Below are positions 1 to 9,645 of a DNA stretch of 64,000 bases, in pieces. Made by a program: the position numbers and the translations under genes. Each line of letters opens with the position of its first letter. Position 1 is the stretch's first letter. The DNA is from Platanthera guangdongensis (taxonomy: Eukaryota > Streptophyta > Magnoliopsida > Asparagales > Orchidaceae). The notes under the pieces were generated by a model that did not search any database, was not told where the DNA came from, and worked only from the letters and a program-made list of their open reading frames with translations. The stretch is from contig CM077162.1 in assembly GCA_039583875.1 (NCBI GenBank), positions 164,608,720-164,672,719 of the forward strand, in the 5' to 3' direction.

Positions 1-1482
1 GGTTGCATTCTCCATTCCGAATTTCTTAATTATCTCTTTGGTGAACTTAGTCTGTGAGATGAAAATTCCATCATCAGATTGTTTTACCTGAAGCCCTAAG
101 AAATACTTCAGCTCGCCCATACTACTCATTTCAAACTTCCCTTGCATAAGTTTGGAAACTTCTTGCAGAGGTTGTCATCAGTAGAGCCAAATATAATGTC
201 GTCGACATAGATTTGCACTAGCAAAATCTTGCCTTTTGTTTCCCTAAGAAATAATGTCTTATCTATCTTTCCCCATGTGAACTTGTTCTCAAGAAGAAAG
301 CTAGACATCGTCTCATATCAAGCTCGAGGAGCTTGTTTCAGACCATATAAAGCTTTATGCAATAAGCAAACATAATCAGGAAAGTTAGAATCAACGAAAC
401 CTGGAGATTGTTCGACATATACCTCTTCCTTTATGTCACCATTAAGGAAGGTAGACTTCACGTCCATTTGATAGACGATGAAGCCCTTAAGTGCAGTATA
501 TGCTAGGAATAACCTGTCGGCCTCCAGCCTTGCTACTGGAGCGTACATCTGGTCGAAGTCGATTCATTCTTCTTGACGATATCCTTTTTCGACAAGTCTG
601 GCCTTGTTCTTTATGATCATTCCATCCTCGTCCATCTTGTTTCTGTAGACCCATTTTGTCCCAATGACATTCTTACCTTTGATTCTTGGGACAAGTTTCC
701 ATACTTGACAATGCTTGAACTGATTTAGTTCTTCTTCCATCGCCATTATCCAAGATGCGTCTGAGTTTCCTTCCTCAAACTTCTTTGGTTCAACCTGTGA
801 GAGAAAACTTAAATACAAATTCTCGTTAATTGTACCTCGACGAGTTCTGACACCATCCCGAGGATCTCCTATGATCTGCTCCATGGGGTGATCCTTCAGA
901 TGTCTGATCTCTACGGTCCTTGTATTTAGATTGTCTTCAATCACCGGAGTGACTTCATCAACTTGGATGATTTCTTTATCTTGATCATCAACCTCTCTAA
1001 TAGGGGTTGAAGTGGTGATCTTGATGAACTTTTCACCTTTATCTTCAGATGGTTCATCCAAGCTAAGTTCTCTCAACTTTGTACCTGCATCTTCAATGAA
1101 CACACTAGAAGAGTTGCCTTGCAGCAAGCTCGTCTCATCAAATACAACATGTATTGATTCTTCTACAACTAGAGTTTTTTTATTAAATATCTTGTATGCC
1201 TTACTATGGCTACTATATCCTACAAAAATACTGTCAAAACTCTTTTTCACTAAACTTGGTAGTATGATACTTGCCATTGTAAAGCACGAAGCACTTACAA
1301 CCAAAAATTATAAAGTATGAGACAGTCGGTTTCCTGCCCTTTAGAAGTTTGTAAGGTGTCTTATCATGGTTTTTCTTAATGAGTGCTCGAATTTACACGT
1401 GACATGCAGTGTTGAACGCTTCAGCCCAGAAGTATTTCGGAAGTGAGGCATCACTCAACATGGTCCTGCAGGCCTCTATGAG
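1..1482 (-). pseudogene. Element A pol, part 2: integrase C-terminus and reverse transcriptase (partial, broken)
   Basis: Reading leftwards from 1482, the integrase tail comes first (FVGYSSHSKAY near 1220). A variable linker follows, then DHPMEQIIGDP and the RT start (NVIGTKWVYRNKMDEDG near 640-680), and then [12 protein letters not shown] and the catalytic YVDDIIFG near 190-215. It would copy element RNA into DNA inside the particle. Frames change near 1300, 560 and 310, and the RT runs off the window edge, so the gene is dead. Upstream it is cut at 1482 by element F and resumes at 8677. The sequence closely matches the corresponding part of element B (20181-21448). Confidence 0.88.
1478..1482. 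repeat. Target-site duplication of F, left copy (ATGAG)
   Basis: ATGAG directly precedes the LTR start TGATGTAGG at 1483 and reappears at 8677-8681 directly after the LTR end. Five bases is the usual integrase stagger. Joining the flanks across one ATGAG restores the element A integrase reading context. Confidence 0.93.
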
Positions 1483-2537
1483 TGATGTAGGCTACCGGGG
1501 CGAATTGTCCGGCACGTTCTAGCGACTAAATCTACCCGCACACGATCTAATTTAGAAACACCACACGCAAGCGTAGCTACATTTTAGATTAACGCTTATC
1601 GTCACACAACGAGTTGAGGATCGCTAACCCCCTTAGGATCAAATAGTGACTAGAGGCCACTATCCTTTCCGGCGAAATGAACCCACATGGTTCGGTCGAG
1701 TGAAGTCGTACCAAGGAGATCCACAAAAGAAAGGATTCGGAAAGTGGTTGATCTCCCCCGACTAAGAAAAACCAAAGGTCACCACCCTTCTTCGAATGCG
1801 AGAAACTTGGAGAATCAAATACGAAAACGAAACGGAAATACTTCGATGATTAAGATTTCAGATTTCACACCAAAACGTTCGCACAAGAAATATGGGCAGG
1901 AGGTAGAAGAAACACACAAGATAGAGAAGAGTAATCGTTACCCCAACTCGTAGATAGTTGCACGTGGAGAATCGCTCAACCACGGTTCTGCCGGAGTCAC
2001 ACCGGAAGAAGCTTTGCACGTCCACCTTCAACGGAGTCACACCGCGAAGTTCCCACGCCGGAAGAGGAGGGCCTTCACTTGGCCGAAACCTTCAAGGAGG
2101 CGGAAGATGTGGGGGGGGGGCGGCAATGAGAAAGCAATTCTCAAAAGCTGAAGATAAGTTTTTAGGTTTACTTTTTCTCTACCTAAAACTAAGGGAGTGG
2201 ATGCCTTATATATAGCCCACTCTAAATAAAAGTTCATACATAAAAATATTCAGAATTTAAGAGCTATTGGATGCTAAATGCATGCCACCAATTAAACAAA
2301 ATAAGCATAAAAATTGTTCTCCGCAGCCCGACGTTTTTATGAAAACAACGTCACTTGATGGCGTTATCTCACGAACGAAGATGGTAGTGGGAAGAGGTGT
2401 GGTGCCGCGCTACCACGTATTTATTTTGCCGTAGATCTTTGCTTTGTAGTGGTGGCATGTCATCCGTTAGCGCGTCAACATCAACGGCCGCGACTTTAAC
2501 ATCAACGGCCGCGGGTTGGATAGGGTCGGCTCCGTCA
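1483..2537 (-). repeat. F 3' LTR
   Basis: 1055-bp LTR, near-identical to 7621-8676. On the element strand it begins TGACGGAGCC and ends CTACATCA. It holds a poly-G run near 2109-2118 and a TATA box on the minus strand near 2207-2214. The end of the element's pol frame (to 2369) reads into this LTR. Confidence 0.95.
2207..2214 (-). promoter_or_regulatory. TATA box in F 3' LTR
   Basis: Minus-strand TATATATA within GGGCTATATATAAGG, roughly 320 bp into the LTR. The 5' LTR has the same site slightly changed (near 8345-8350). It is the likely core promoter, inferred from motif and position only. Confidence 0.55.
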
Positions 2538-3190
2538 ATCCTCCCCCTCTCAAAAGGACTCATCGCCGAGGAGTTGGCATCTTTGTAGCGGCGAAGGAGA
2601 GCATCATCCAAGCGAGCCACTTCATCTTCGGGAACCCATGAGTCATCGGAGGATGGGCGATCATGCCAGTGGACCAAATAGCGGCGAGAGGTACCAAGCG
2701 GGGATGGGAGAACATCATCGGCAAGGATCCTGTCTGGTAAGAAAGAGGTATTGGGAAAACTAGGAAAAGCGTTAGTCGAAAAGGGTAAGACCAAAGCAAA
2801 AGCATCCAACAACGTACCTCCAACAGAATCCGTAGTAAGAGGCGATTCAGGAGACCTTTCCCCCCCAAGCCCAAGAGAAGATCGAGAGGAAGAAGAAAAA
2901 AGAGAGTTGCATATTTCAAGCGGCGGAGAAGTATAAGGTGTTAATTCGGAAACATTAAAAATAGGGGATATACCCCAATCGGATGGTAAATCCAAAAGAT
3001 ACGCATTGTTTCCTAATTTCTTAGCAACTCGAAATGGGTCGGCTCTCCGATTGGCCAACTTTTTGACGGTACCCATAGGCATCCGCTCAGGAATGAGACG
3101 AACCAAGACCAAATCACCAACATTAAAATGGACGGCTCGACGGTGCAAATTCGCGTGTAACTGATCGGACGTATATTGCGTGGCTAACAC
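2369..3190 (-). pseudogene. F integrase C-terminus with chromodomain
   Basis: The 273-codon frame opens with the integrase tail typical of gypsy elements (FNVGDLVLVRLIPERMPMG, then VAKKLGNNAYLLDLP and FNVSELTPY). It then carries a chromodomain (RRYLVHWHDRPSSDDSWVP, near 2610-2690), the module that directs chromovirus integration to marked chromatin. The last 56 codons lie inside the 3' LTR, so the LTR supplies the protein's C-terminus and stop codon. The N-terminal integrase core is in another frame at 3277-4371, with a break near 3190-3280. Family assignment is firm; that the protein works in this copy is not likely. Confidence 0.85.
2538..2555 (-). other. F polypurine tract
   Basis: On the element strand, TTTGAGAGGGGGAGGAT directly abuts the 3' LTR start TGACGG. 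It primes plus-strand DNA synthesis. Confidence 0.85.
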
Positions 3191-3276
3191 TTCTTGTATG
3201 TGTTTATGTAAATTTTGAATGTGTTGGGCAAATTCCTATGCGAAGTGACTTGATTTATAAGTGGGCGGTAGGGGAA

Positions 3277-4761
3277 TCAAGTCAAGTGGCACGGGCGCCT
3301 TATAACCGTGCACAATCTCATTCGGCGACAACCTGGTAGACCTATTCTAGAATTATTATAAGCGAGTTGTGTGTGAGGGAGAATGAGATCCCAAGTGAAT
3401 TTGTGCTCTCCAACAAGACATCGTAAAAGATTGCTCATGCTCCTATGTACGACCTCCGTTTGGCCATCCGATTGCGGATGATAGGCGGACGAAAATAAAA
3501 GTTTGGTTCCCATAAGTTTCCAAAGCGTCTTCCAAAAGTAACTAGTAAATTTTACGTCCCTATCACTAACGATAGTTTTTGGAAAGCCGCGGTGCCCGAT
3601 AACTTCCTTAAAATAAATTTTTGGCATGTGCGAGGCGTCACTAGTTTTGCTATACGGAATAAAGTACGCCATCTTCGAGAACCGGTCTACAACTACCAAA
3701 ATAGAGTCATGTCGTCGGAAGGTGGTCGGGAGGCCTAAAATGAAGTCCATACTCACATCCTCCCAAGGGAGAGAAGGGATGGGTAGAGGGCTGTAGAGAC
3801 CGGCGTTTGTTTTACTACCTTTAGCTAGTTGACAAGTACAACAACTACTAACGATTTTACCAACGAGAGATTTCAAACCCGGCCAATAAAATTTCTCCTC
3901 TACTAAAGCTAGCGTCTTATCCTGACCAAAATGGCCACCAAGGCCCCCACCATGAAGTTCCCAAATGATGTGATGGCGGCGGGAAGTTTGTGGGATACAC
4001 AACTTTGTGTGCTTAAATAAGTAACCATCCCGGATGTAGAATGCCGAAATAGTGGAGGGAGACTCCTCATGGGTGGCAAAGTAGATGTCCTTAAAGTCCG
4101 GACATGTCGCGTATTCGTCCTTAACTCGCTCAAAACCAATCAACTTAACTTTCATGGTGGACAATAATAACGAGAGTCGGGTAAGGGCGTCGGCCACACG
4201 GTTGTTGGACCCCTTAAGATGCTTAAGTGTGAACGTGTACTCTTGGAGGAACGACACCGACTTAGCGTGCCGGGGGCTGATTTTATGTTGGGAGTTAATA
4301 AAACGTAAGGCTTCATGATCCGAAAGAAGCACAAATTCCTTGGAAAGGAGATAGTGTCTCCAATAGTGCAAACTTCAGATCACCGCATAAAATTACCGAT
4401 CGTAATTGGAGTAGTTTAATTTAGCCCCGGACAACTTCTCACTAAAATAACAAATGGGGTGACCCTCTTGACTAAATACTCCTCCAATCCCAACCCCGGA
4501 TGCATTGCACGCTAATTCAAACACCTTAGAGAAATCCGGTAAGCGTAGGAGGGGTGCTTCCGTCATAAGAGTTTTGTTCGTTTGGAAGGCATGAGTGGCG
4601 GATTTAGTCCATTTGAAATCCCCCTTCTTCATGCACTCCTTTAAGGGAGCCATGTTGCTACTAAAATTCCTAATAAAACGCCGATAAAAAGTAGCGAGTC
4701 CATGGAAACGTCTAACGCCACGAATGGACTTGTGCTCCAGCCACTTGTTAATAACTTGCAC
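3277..4761 (-). pseudogene. F RNase H and integrase core
   Basis: 4761-4393 holds the RT/RNase H connection (FHGLATFYRRFIRNFSS) and the RNase H start (FELACNASGVGIGGVFSQE; the usual catalytic D of CDAS is N here). 4371-3277 continues RNase H (LLSDHEALRFI, HKISPRHAKSVSFLQEY) and integrase. The zinc-binding HHCC module is visible (HHIIWELHGG, CCTCQLAKG). The catalytic aspartates sit in SMDFILGLP and SDRDVKF, and the glutamate in DGQTEVVHRS. A frame change near 4380 splits RNase H, and another near 3280 separates the C-terminus. The enzyme would remove template RNA and insert the cDNA, but this copy is broken. Confidence 0.88.
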
Positions 4762-4919
4762 CTTTTTCGGGTCTACTCTAATGTCGTTCGCTCCTACAAA
4801 ATATCATAAGAACTCAACCTCACGGACAAGGAAAGTACATTTCTTCAGATTTAAGAATAGTTTTTCTTTCTTTAAAGTAGTTAAGACTGTCCTCAAGTGA
4901 TTTGTGTGTTCAGCGGGCG

Positions 4920-5509
4920 TCAAGCTAAACACCAAGATGTCGTCAAAATACAGTACGATGAATTTTCCCATGAAGGTTGGAATATTTGAGTCATCATCCG
5001 AGAAAATGTGCTTGGGGCATTAGAAAGCCCGAAGGGCATGACAAGCCACTCATATAAACCATCCTTAGTTTTAAACGCCATCTTCCATTCGTCCACTTCC
5101 CGAATTCTAATTTGATGGTAGCCACTCTTAAGATCTAACTTGGAAAAGATCGTGGCTCCAGCAAGCATATCCAAAAGATCATCCAATCGGGGAATATGGA
5201 ACCTATATTTAATAGTGATCTTATTAATCGCCCTACTATCGACACACATCCTCCAAGTACCGTCTTTTTTGGGAGCTAATAGGGCTGGAACGGCACATAG
5301 GCTCTCAAACTATGGCGGATGAACCCTTTAGATAAGAGTTCCGATATTTGAGTTTGAAGCTCTTGATGCGCCGTTGGGTGGAGCCTATAATGGGGCTGAT
5401 TCGGGAGTGAGGAACCCGGGATGAGATCTATGGCGTGTTGGATGTTACGTAGTGGCGGTAATATGGGGGGTAACTCGGCCGGATACACATATTTATACTC
5501 ATCCAACAA
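4920..5509 (-). pseudogene. F reverse transcriptase
   Basis: RT palm motifs are clear: [35 protein letters not shown] and [12 protein letters not shown]. The catalytic YFDDIL can be read near 4940-4960 but in a shifted frame. Breaks: an in-frame TAA at 5510-5512 separates it from gag-protease, a frameshift lies near 5280, and another lies just before YFDD. The stretch 4762-4919 between RT and RNase H contains RT thumb sequence in broken frames. Typical gypsy RT, inactive here. Confidence 0.88.
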
Positions 5510-7305
5510 TTATTTTATTTCTTCTGTAAGACCATCTAATTTATCACCATCTCCCTTACTACTCAAGAGCACTAACGCATAGAGCACGCCATCTAGAAAT
5601 GGGTCGCGGGTGAACTGTTTTCTTCCTATTAAGTTCAAGGTTTTCTTTTCCACGGGTACAATGGTATCCTTGGACGGAATAGTCGGGTCCTTAGGTGGAG
5701 TTGGTTTAAAGGTAATAATCTTCCCCTTAAACTTAAACTCATAAGTATTAGCCCTACCAAAGTGAGTCACGTCGTGGTCATATAGACAAGGCCGACCAAG
5801 AAGGACGTGACATGCATCCATGGGGATGACATCACACCACACTTGCCCGGAATAAGATTTGACGTTAAGGTGAACTAGACAACGCTTCGTGATAGGAAGA
5901 GAAGTCTTATTTACCCAAGCTACATGATAAGGTTGGGGGTGGGGTTCGGCAACTAATGACATCCTTGCAACCACGCACTCCGAAACGACGTTCATACAAC
6001 TCCCACTATCGATGATAAGCTTACACAACTTCTCTCCGCTCTTAAATATCATCGAAAAGAGGGTCATCCTATTCCAATCGTTTGGCGTTCGGGGAACCGT
6101 CAAGATACAACGCATAACCATGAGGTTATGTTCATCCTCCAAATCACTCGGGACTCCCTCAACATCGGACCCCTCGTCGGTTTCGTAAATTATTTCGGCC
6201 GGGTTGTTAGGAGCCTCCAATAAAGCTAAGTCCTTAGGCTTGGTGGGGCATTCGCTCGCATAATGCCCTTGTACTCCACAAGCGTAGCATGTGGCATTCG
6301 TCTTATTAACTCTCCCAATTGGCACTCGCTCTCCGGTTGGATTCTTAGAATTCCTAGCGGTGATGACTATCGAATTTGTGTCGGTAGCCTTAAACTTTCC
6401 TTTGTCTTTATACGTGGACTTCCCCTTTTGGAAATACTTTGCTTTAGACTTGAGAGCGATATTTTTCTCAATGTCCAAGGCCGCGTTGTACGTGGTGTTT
6501 ATATCCGTATGCCCATAACGCAAAAGCTTGCGCTGAATATCCGAATCCAACCCCTTCCAAAATCTCGAGAGAGTCACTTCGGGCATTTCCTTAACGTCGC
6601 AGCGTACTAACAGATCCTTAAGTGTACCCATGTAATCAGACACCGACTGACTCCCTTGCTTAAGAGAGGCTAATTCGTCAAACAGTTGTGTACGGTAATA
6701 CGTGGGGACGTATTGATTCGACAACATAGCTTTCATAACCTGCCAACCAATTGGTGGCGTACCATCAAGCACGCCCATGCGTCTCTCCTCGTTGAGCCAA
6801 TATACCTTGGCCCGGTCTAGTAATTTCAGCCTAGAGACTTGGACCTTTTGCCTATCAGTTAAGTTATGCCACTCGAGTAGCACTAGATATCCATTATCCA
6901 ATTCAGAAAGATTTGGGGCTGCCCCATGCTGTCGTAAGTAGGGGCTTCTATACGAATGGCTTTCGTGATGTTGAACTCTTGTGGAGCTCGATTATAATAG
7001 TGTGGACCACGTGGTGCAAGGTCGTCGTAGTCCTCCTCAAATCGATGAGGATAACGGGGCTGGTGGTGGTTCGGGGGGTGAGGATTAATAGGTAGTGGAT
7101 TAGGAGGGGCTGGTGGAGCCGCTCTAGCAGTCGTAAGTTGAGCAATCATGTCCCTTAACTCATTTATGCGACGCTCTTGATTCACGATGTGCTCATTAAA
7201 CTCTTGTCGAAGAGCCTCGACGGGAGTCGTGTCTTGACCTCCATGCCGCTCGTCCTCCATATTGGAAGAAGAGGGGGCGTACTCGGTGCCGTGCCTTGTG
7301 CGCAT
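5510..7305 (-). pseudogene. F gag and protease
   Basis: Gag starts at 7305 (MRTRHGTEYAPSS), with a short coiled-coil-like stretch (NQERRINELRDMIAQL) and a proline-rich linker. A frameshift near 6890-6900 moves to the second frame, which holds the capsid-like part (YVPTYYRTQLFDELASLKQG). One CCHC zinc knuckle (CYACGVQGHYASEC, near 6247-6291) follows, then the aspartic protease active site LIIDSGS near 6000-6020. Gag packages the RNA; protease cleaves the polyprotein. The frame ends at TAA 5510-5512, beyond which RT continues in the same frame, so this stop is a mutation or a readthrough point. The start was chosen as the first ATG after the leader. Confidence 0.85.
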
Positions 7306-7601
7306 GCAGATTTTTGTTTTTCTTCACTAAAATAGTCCTTAAACACCCTGACTGGCTAAAATTTTATAAGAAATAATTTTTTTTTCCGCCCGATCGATGG
7401 ACTAAACTGATTTTTTTTAAAATGTAATTCTTCCTAAGGTGAAGAGAGTCTACCAGAATTTTTTTTTTATTTTGAAGAAAAAATCAGATTTTAGCCCACT
7501 GTTGGCACACCACAAATAGTGACTTTGCTGAAATTTGATTTTGCAAAAACTAAGCCTACTCAAACGGAGAGGGATTGTGCCGATTTAGAAACCGGCATGA
7601 A
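7306..7601 (-). other. F untranslated leader
   Basis: About 300 bp between PBS and gag ATG, AT-rich with T and A runs near 7375-7470. No reading frame of note. It would contain any packaging signal; none can be recognised by eye. Confidence 0.5.
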
Positions 7602-7617
7602 CCTGCCTATGATACCA
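7602..7617 (-). other. F primer-binding site (initiator Met tRNA)
   Basis: Minus strand reads TGGTATCATAGGCAGG three bases after the 5' LTR end. TGGTATCA complements the 3' end of plant initiator-Met tRNA. Confidence 0.88.
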
Positions 7618-7620
7618 AAT

Positions 7621-8676
7621 TGATGTAGGCTACCAGGGCGAATTGTCCGGCACGTTCTAGCGAATAAATCTACCCGCACACGATCTAATTTAGAAACACC
7701 ACACGCAAGCGTAGCCACGTTTTAGATTAACGCTTATCGTCACACAACGACTTGAGGATCGCTAACCCCCTTAGGATCAAATAGTGACTAGAGGCCGCTA
7801 TCCTTTCCGGCGAAATGAACCCACACGGTTCGGTCGAGTGAAGTCGTACCAAGGAGATCCACCAAAGAATGGATTCGGAAAGTGGTTGATCTCCCCCGAC
7901 TAAGAAAAACCAAAGGTCACCACCCTTCTTCGAATGCGAGAAACTTGGAGAATCAAATACGAAAACCAAATGGAAATACTTCGATGATTAAGATTTCAGA
8001 TTTCACACCAAAACTTTAGCACAAGAAATATGCGTAGGAGGTAGAAGAAACACACAAGATAAAGAAGAGGAATCGTTACCCCAACTCGTAGATAGTTGCA
8101 CGTGGAGAATCGCTCAACCATGGTTCCGCCGGAGTAACACCGGAAGAAGCTTTGCACGTCCACCTTCAACGGAGTCACACCGCGAAGTTCCCACGCCGGA
8201 AGAGGAGGGCCTTCACTTGGCCGAAACCTTCAAGGAGGCGGAAGATGTGGGGGGGGGGTGGCAATGAGAAAGCAATTCTCAAAAGCTGAAGATAAGTTTT
8301 TAGGTTTACTTTTTCTCTACCTAAAACCAAGGGAGTGGATGCCTTATATATGGCCCACTCTAAATAATAGTTCATACATAAAAATATTCAGAATTTAAGA
8401 GCTATTGGAGGCTAAATGCAGGCCACCAATTAAACAAAATAAGCATAAAAATTGTTATCCGCAGCCCGGAAGTTTTTATGACAACAACGTCACTTGATTG
8501 CGTTATCTCGCGAACGAAGATGGTAGCGGGAAGAGGTGCAGTGCCACGCTCCCACGTCTTTATTTCGCCGTAGATCTTTGCTTTGTAGTGGTGGCGTGTC
8601 ATCCGTTAGCGCTTCAACATCAACGGCCGCGACTTCAACATCAACGGTCGCGGGTTGGAGAGGGTCGGCTCCGTCA
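7621..8676 (-). repeat. F 5' LTR
   Basis: 1056-bp partner of 1483-2537, same ends, with only scattered substitutions and small poly-G length differences. Its right end (GGCTCCGTCA on the plus strand) is followed by the ATGAG duplication at 8677-8681. The minus-strand TATA element is near 8345-8350. Confidence 0.95.
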
Positions 8677-8681
8677 ATGAG
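8677..8681. repeat. Target-site duplication of F, right copy (ATGAG)
   Basis: Perfect match to 1478-1482. The element A integrase resumes here (GTGTTCTATTCCGTCTC, matching element B near 21350). Confidence 0.93.
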
Positions 8682-9629
8682 TGTTCTATTCCGTCTCTTA
8701 GCCACTCTGTTCTGTTGTGTAGTACGAGCAGAGGAAAACTCATAAAAGATACCTAAGATTTCACAGAATTCTGTCATGGCACCAGACTTGAATTCTTTTC
8801 CATTGTCACTTCTGATTTTGACTACGGAACAGTTGTATTCATTCTGGACTTGCCTGACAAAATTAGTACATATGTCAAAGGTATCTGACTTGTGTTTCAA
8901 AAAGAATACCCACGCAAAGCACGAGTAATCATCAACAATTACCAACGTATAATCCTTACCTCCCAAGCTTCTAACTTGCAGTGGACTGAACAGGTCCATA
9001 TGAAGCAGATGTAAACATCTGTTAGAATCTTTATCAATAATGCTTTTAAAGGTAGCCCTTGTTTTCTTGCCTTTTACACATGCATGACAAGGTCTATCTT
9101 TGACGCACTTGACATTTGTAGCATCACGTACTTAATTCAGTGAAAATAATTTATTAATAGTTTTGAAATTAATATGTGCTAATCTCTTGTGTCATTGGTC
9201 ACTAAGAGACACACTATCTTTTGCTAAAAAGCACACTAGTGTAGAAGAGTCTATACAGATGAAATTTAAACAAAATATGTTTCTGCTTCGAGTGTTGGAT
9301 AGAATCGTTTCCATATTGTTAACGGATTTTATCAAGCACTTATCAACATGAAAATCAACTATGTATCCTTTATCATAGAGTTGGCTTATGCTTATGAGAT
9401 TGTGTTCCAATCCTTCAACATAAGCTATATCTGAGAAGGATACACTACCGTTAGTGATCATACCATAGCCTTCAGTGATTCCTTGGTCTGAACCTCCAAA
9501 GATGACCTTTTGCTCGTTCACGACTGGAGAATAATTCTGAAGTAGGCTTCTTGTCCCTGTCATGTGCCGAGAACATCCACTGTCCAAATACAAGATAGGT
9601 ATTTTGGTGGCCTTTGGACATACCTGCAA
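8677..9629 (-). pseudogene. Element A pol, part 1: protease and integrase N-terminal half
   Basis: Protease begins near 9629 with [20 protein letters not shown] (active site LDSG). The region then runs through the GAG-pre-integrase part to the HHCC zinc module (CHACVKGKKTRAT, read near 9060-9100). The integrase core follows (MDLFSPLQVRSLGGKDYTLV, catalytic IRSDNGKEF near 8800). Frame breaks lie near 9190 and 9000. At 8681 the frame runs straight into the LTR of F, so the apparent C-terminal tail (DGADPLQPATVDVEV) belongs to F. Processing and integration functions are known for the family; this copy is dead. Confidence 0.87.
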
Positions 9630-9645
9630 TTATGAATTAGTTTGC
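9624..9645 (-). other. Element A gag/pol junction interval (22 nt)
   Basis: Element strand: gag end CCTAAT, then 22 nt starting GCAAAC and ending TTGCAG, then pol start GTATGTCCAAAGG. Gag reaches a stop three codons into the interval. Removing exactly these 22 nt would put the conserved gag end and the pol start in phase. Homologous intervals occur in B, C and D. Confidence 0.5.

Larger units (their letters stand above)
1483..8676 (-). mobile_element. Gypsy chromovirus F (Reina/CRM-type), nested in element A
   Basis: Complete 7.2-kb minus-strand Ty3/gypsy element: 5' LTR 7621-8676, PBS, gag-PR, RT, RNase H, integrase, chromodomain, PPT, 3' LTR 1483-2537, with a perfect ATGAG duplication. The RT motif [12 protein letters not shown] and a classical chromodomain after integrase place it among chromoviruses. 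Reina fits best from memory, but CRM cannot be excluded without a tree. The two LTRs are nearly identical, so insertion is fairly recent, yet the coding region has several frameshifts and at least one nonsense codon, so this copy is non-autonomous. Confidence 0.93.

Noticed and set aside
2369..2588. Plus-strand frame over the F LTR and integrase tail
   Set aside because: Antisense to the chromodomain region; no independent support.
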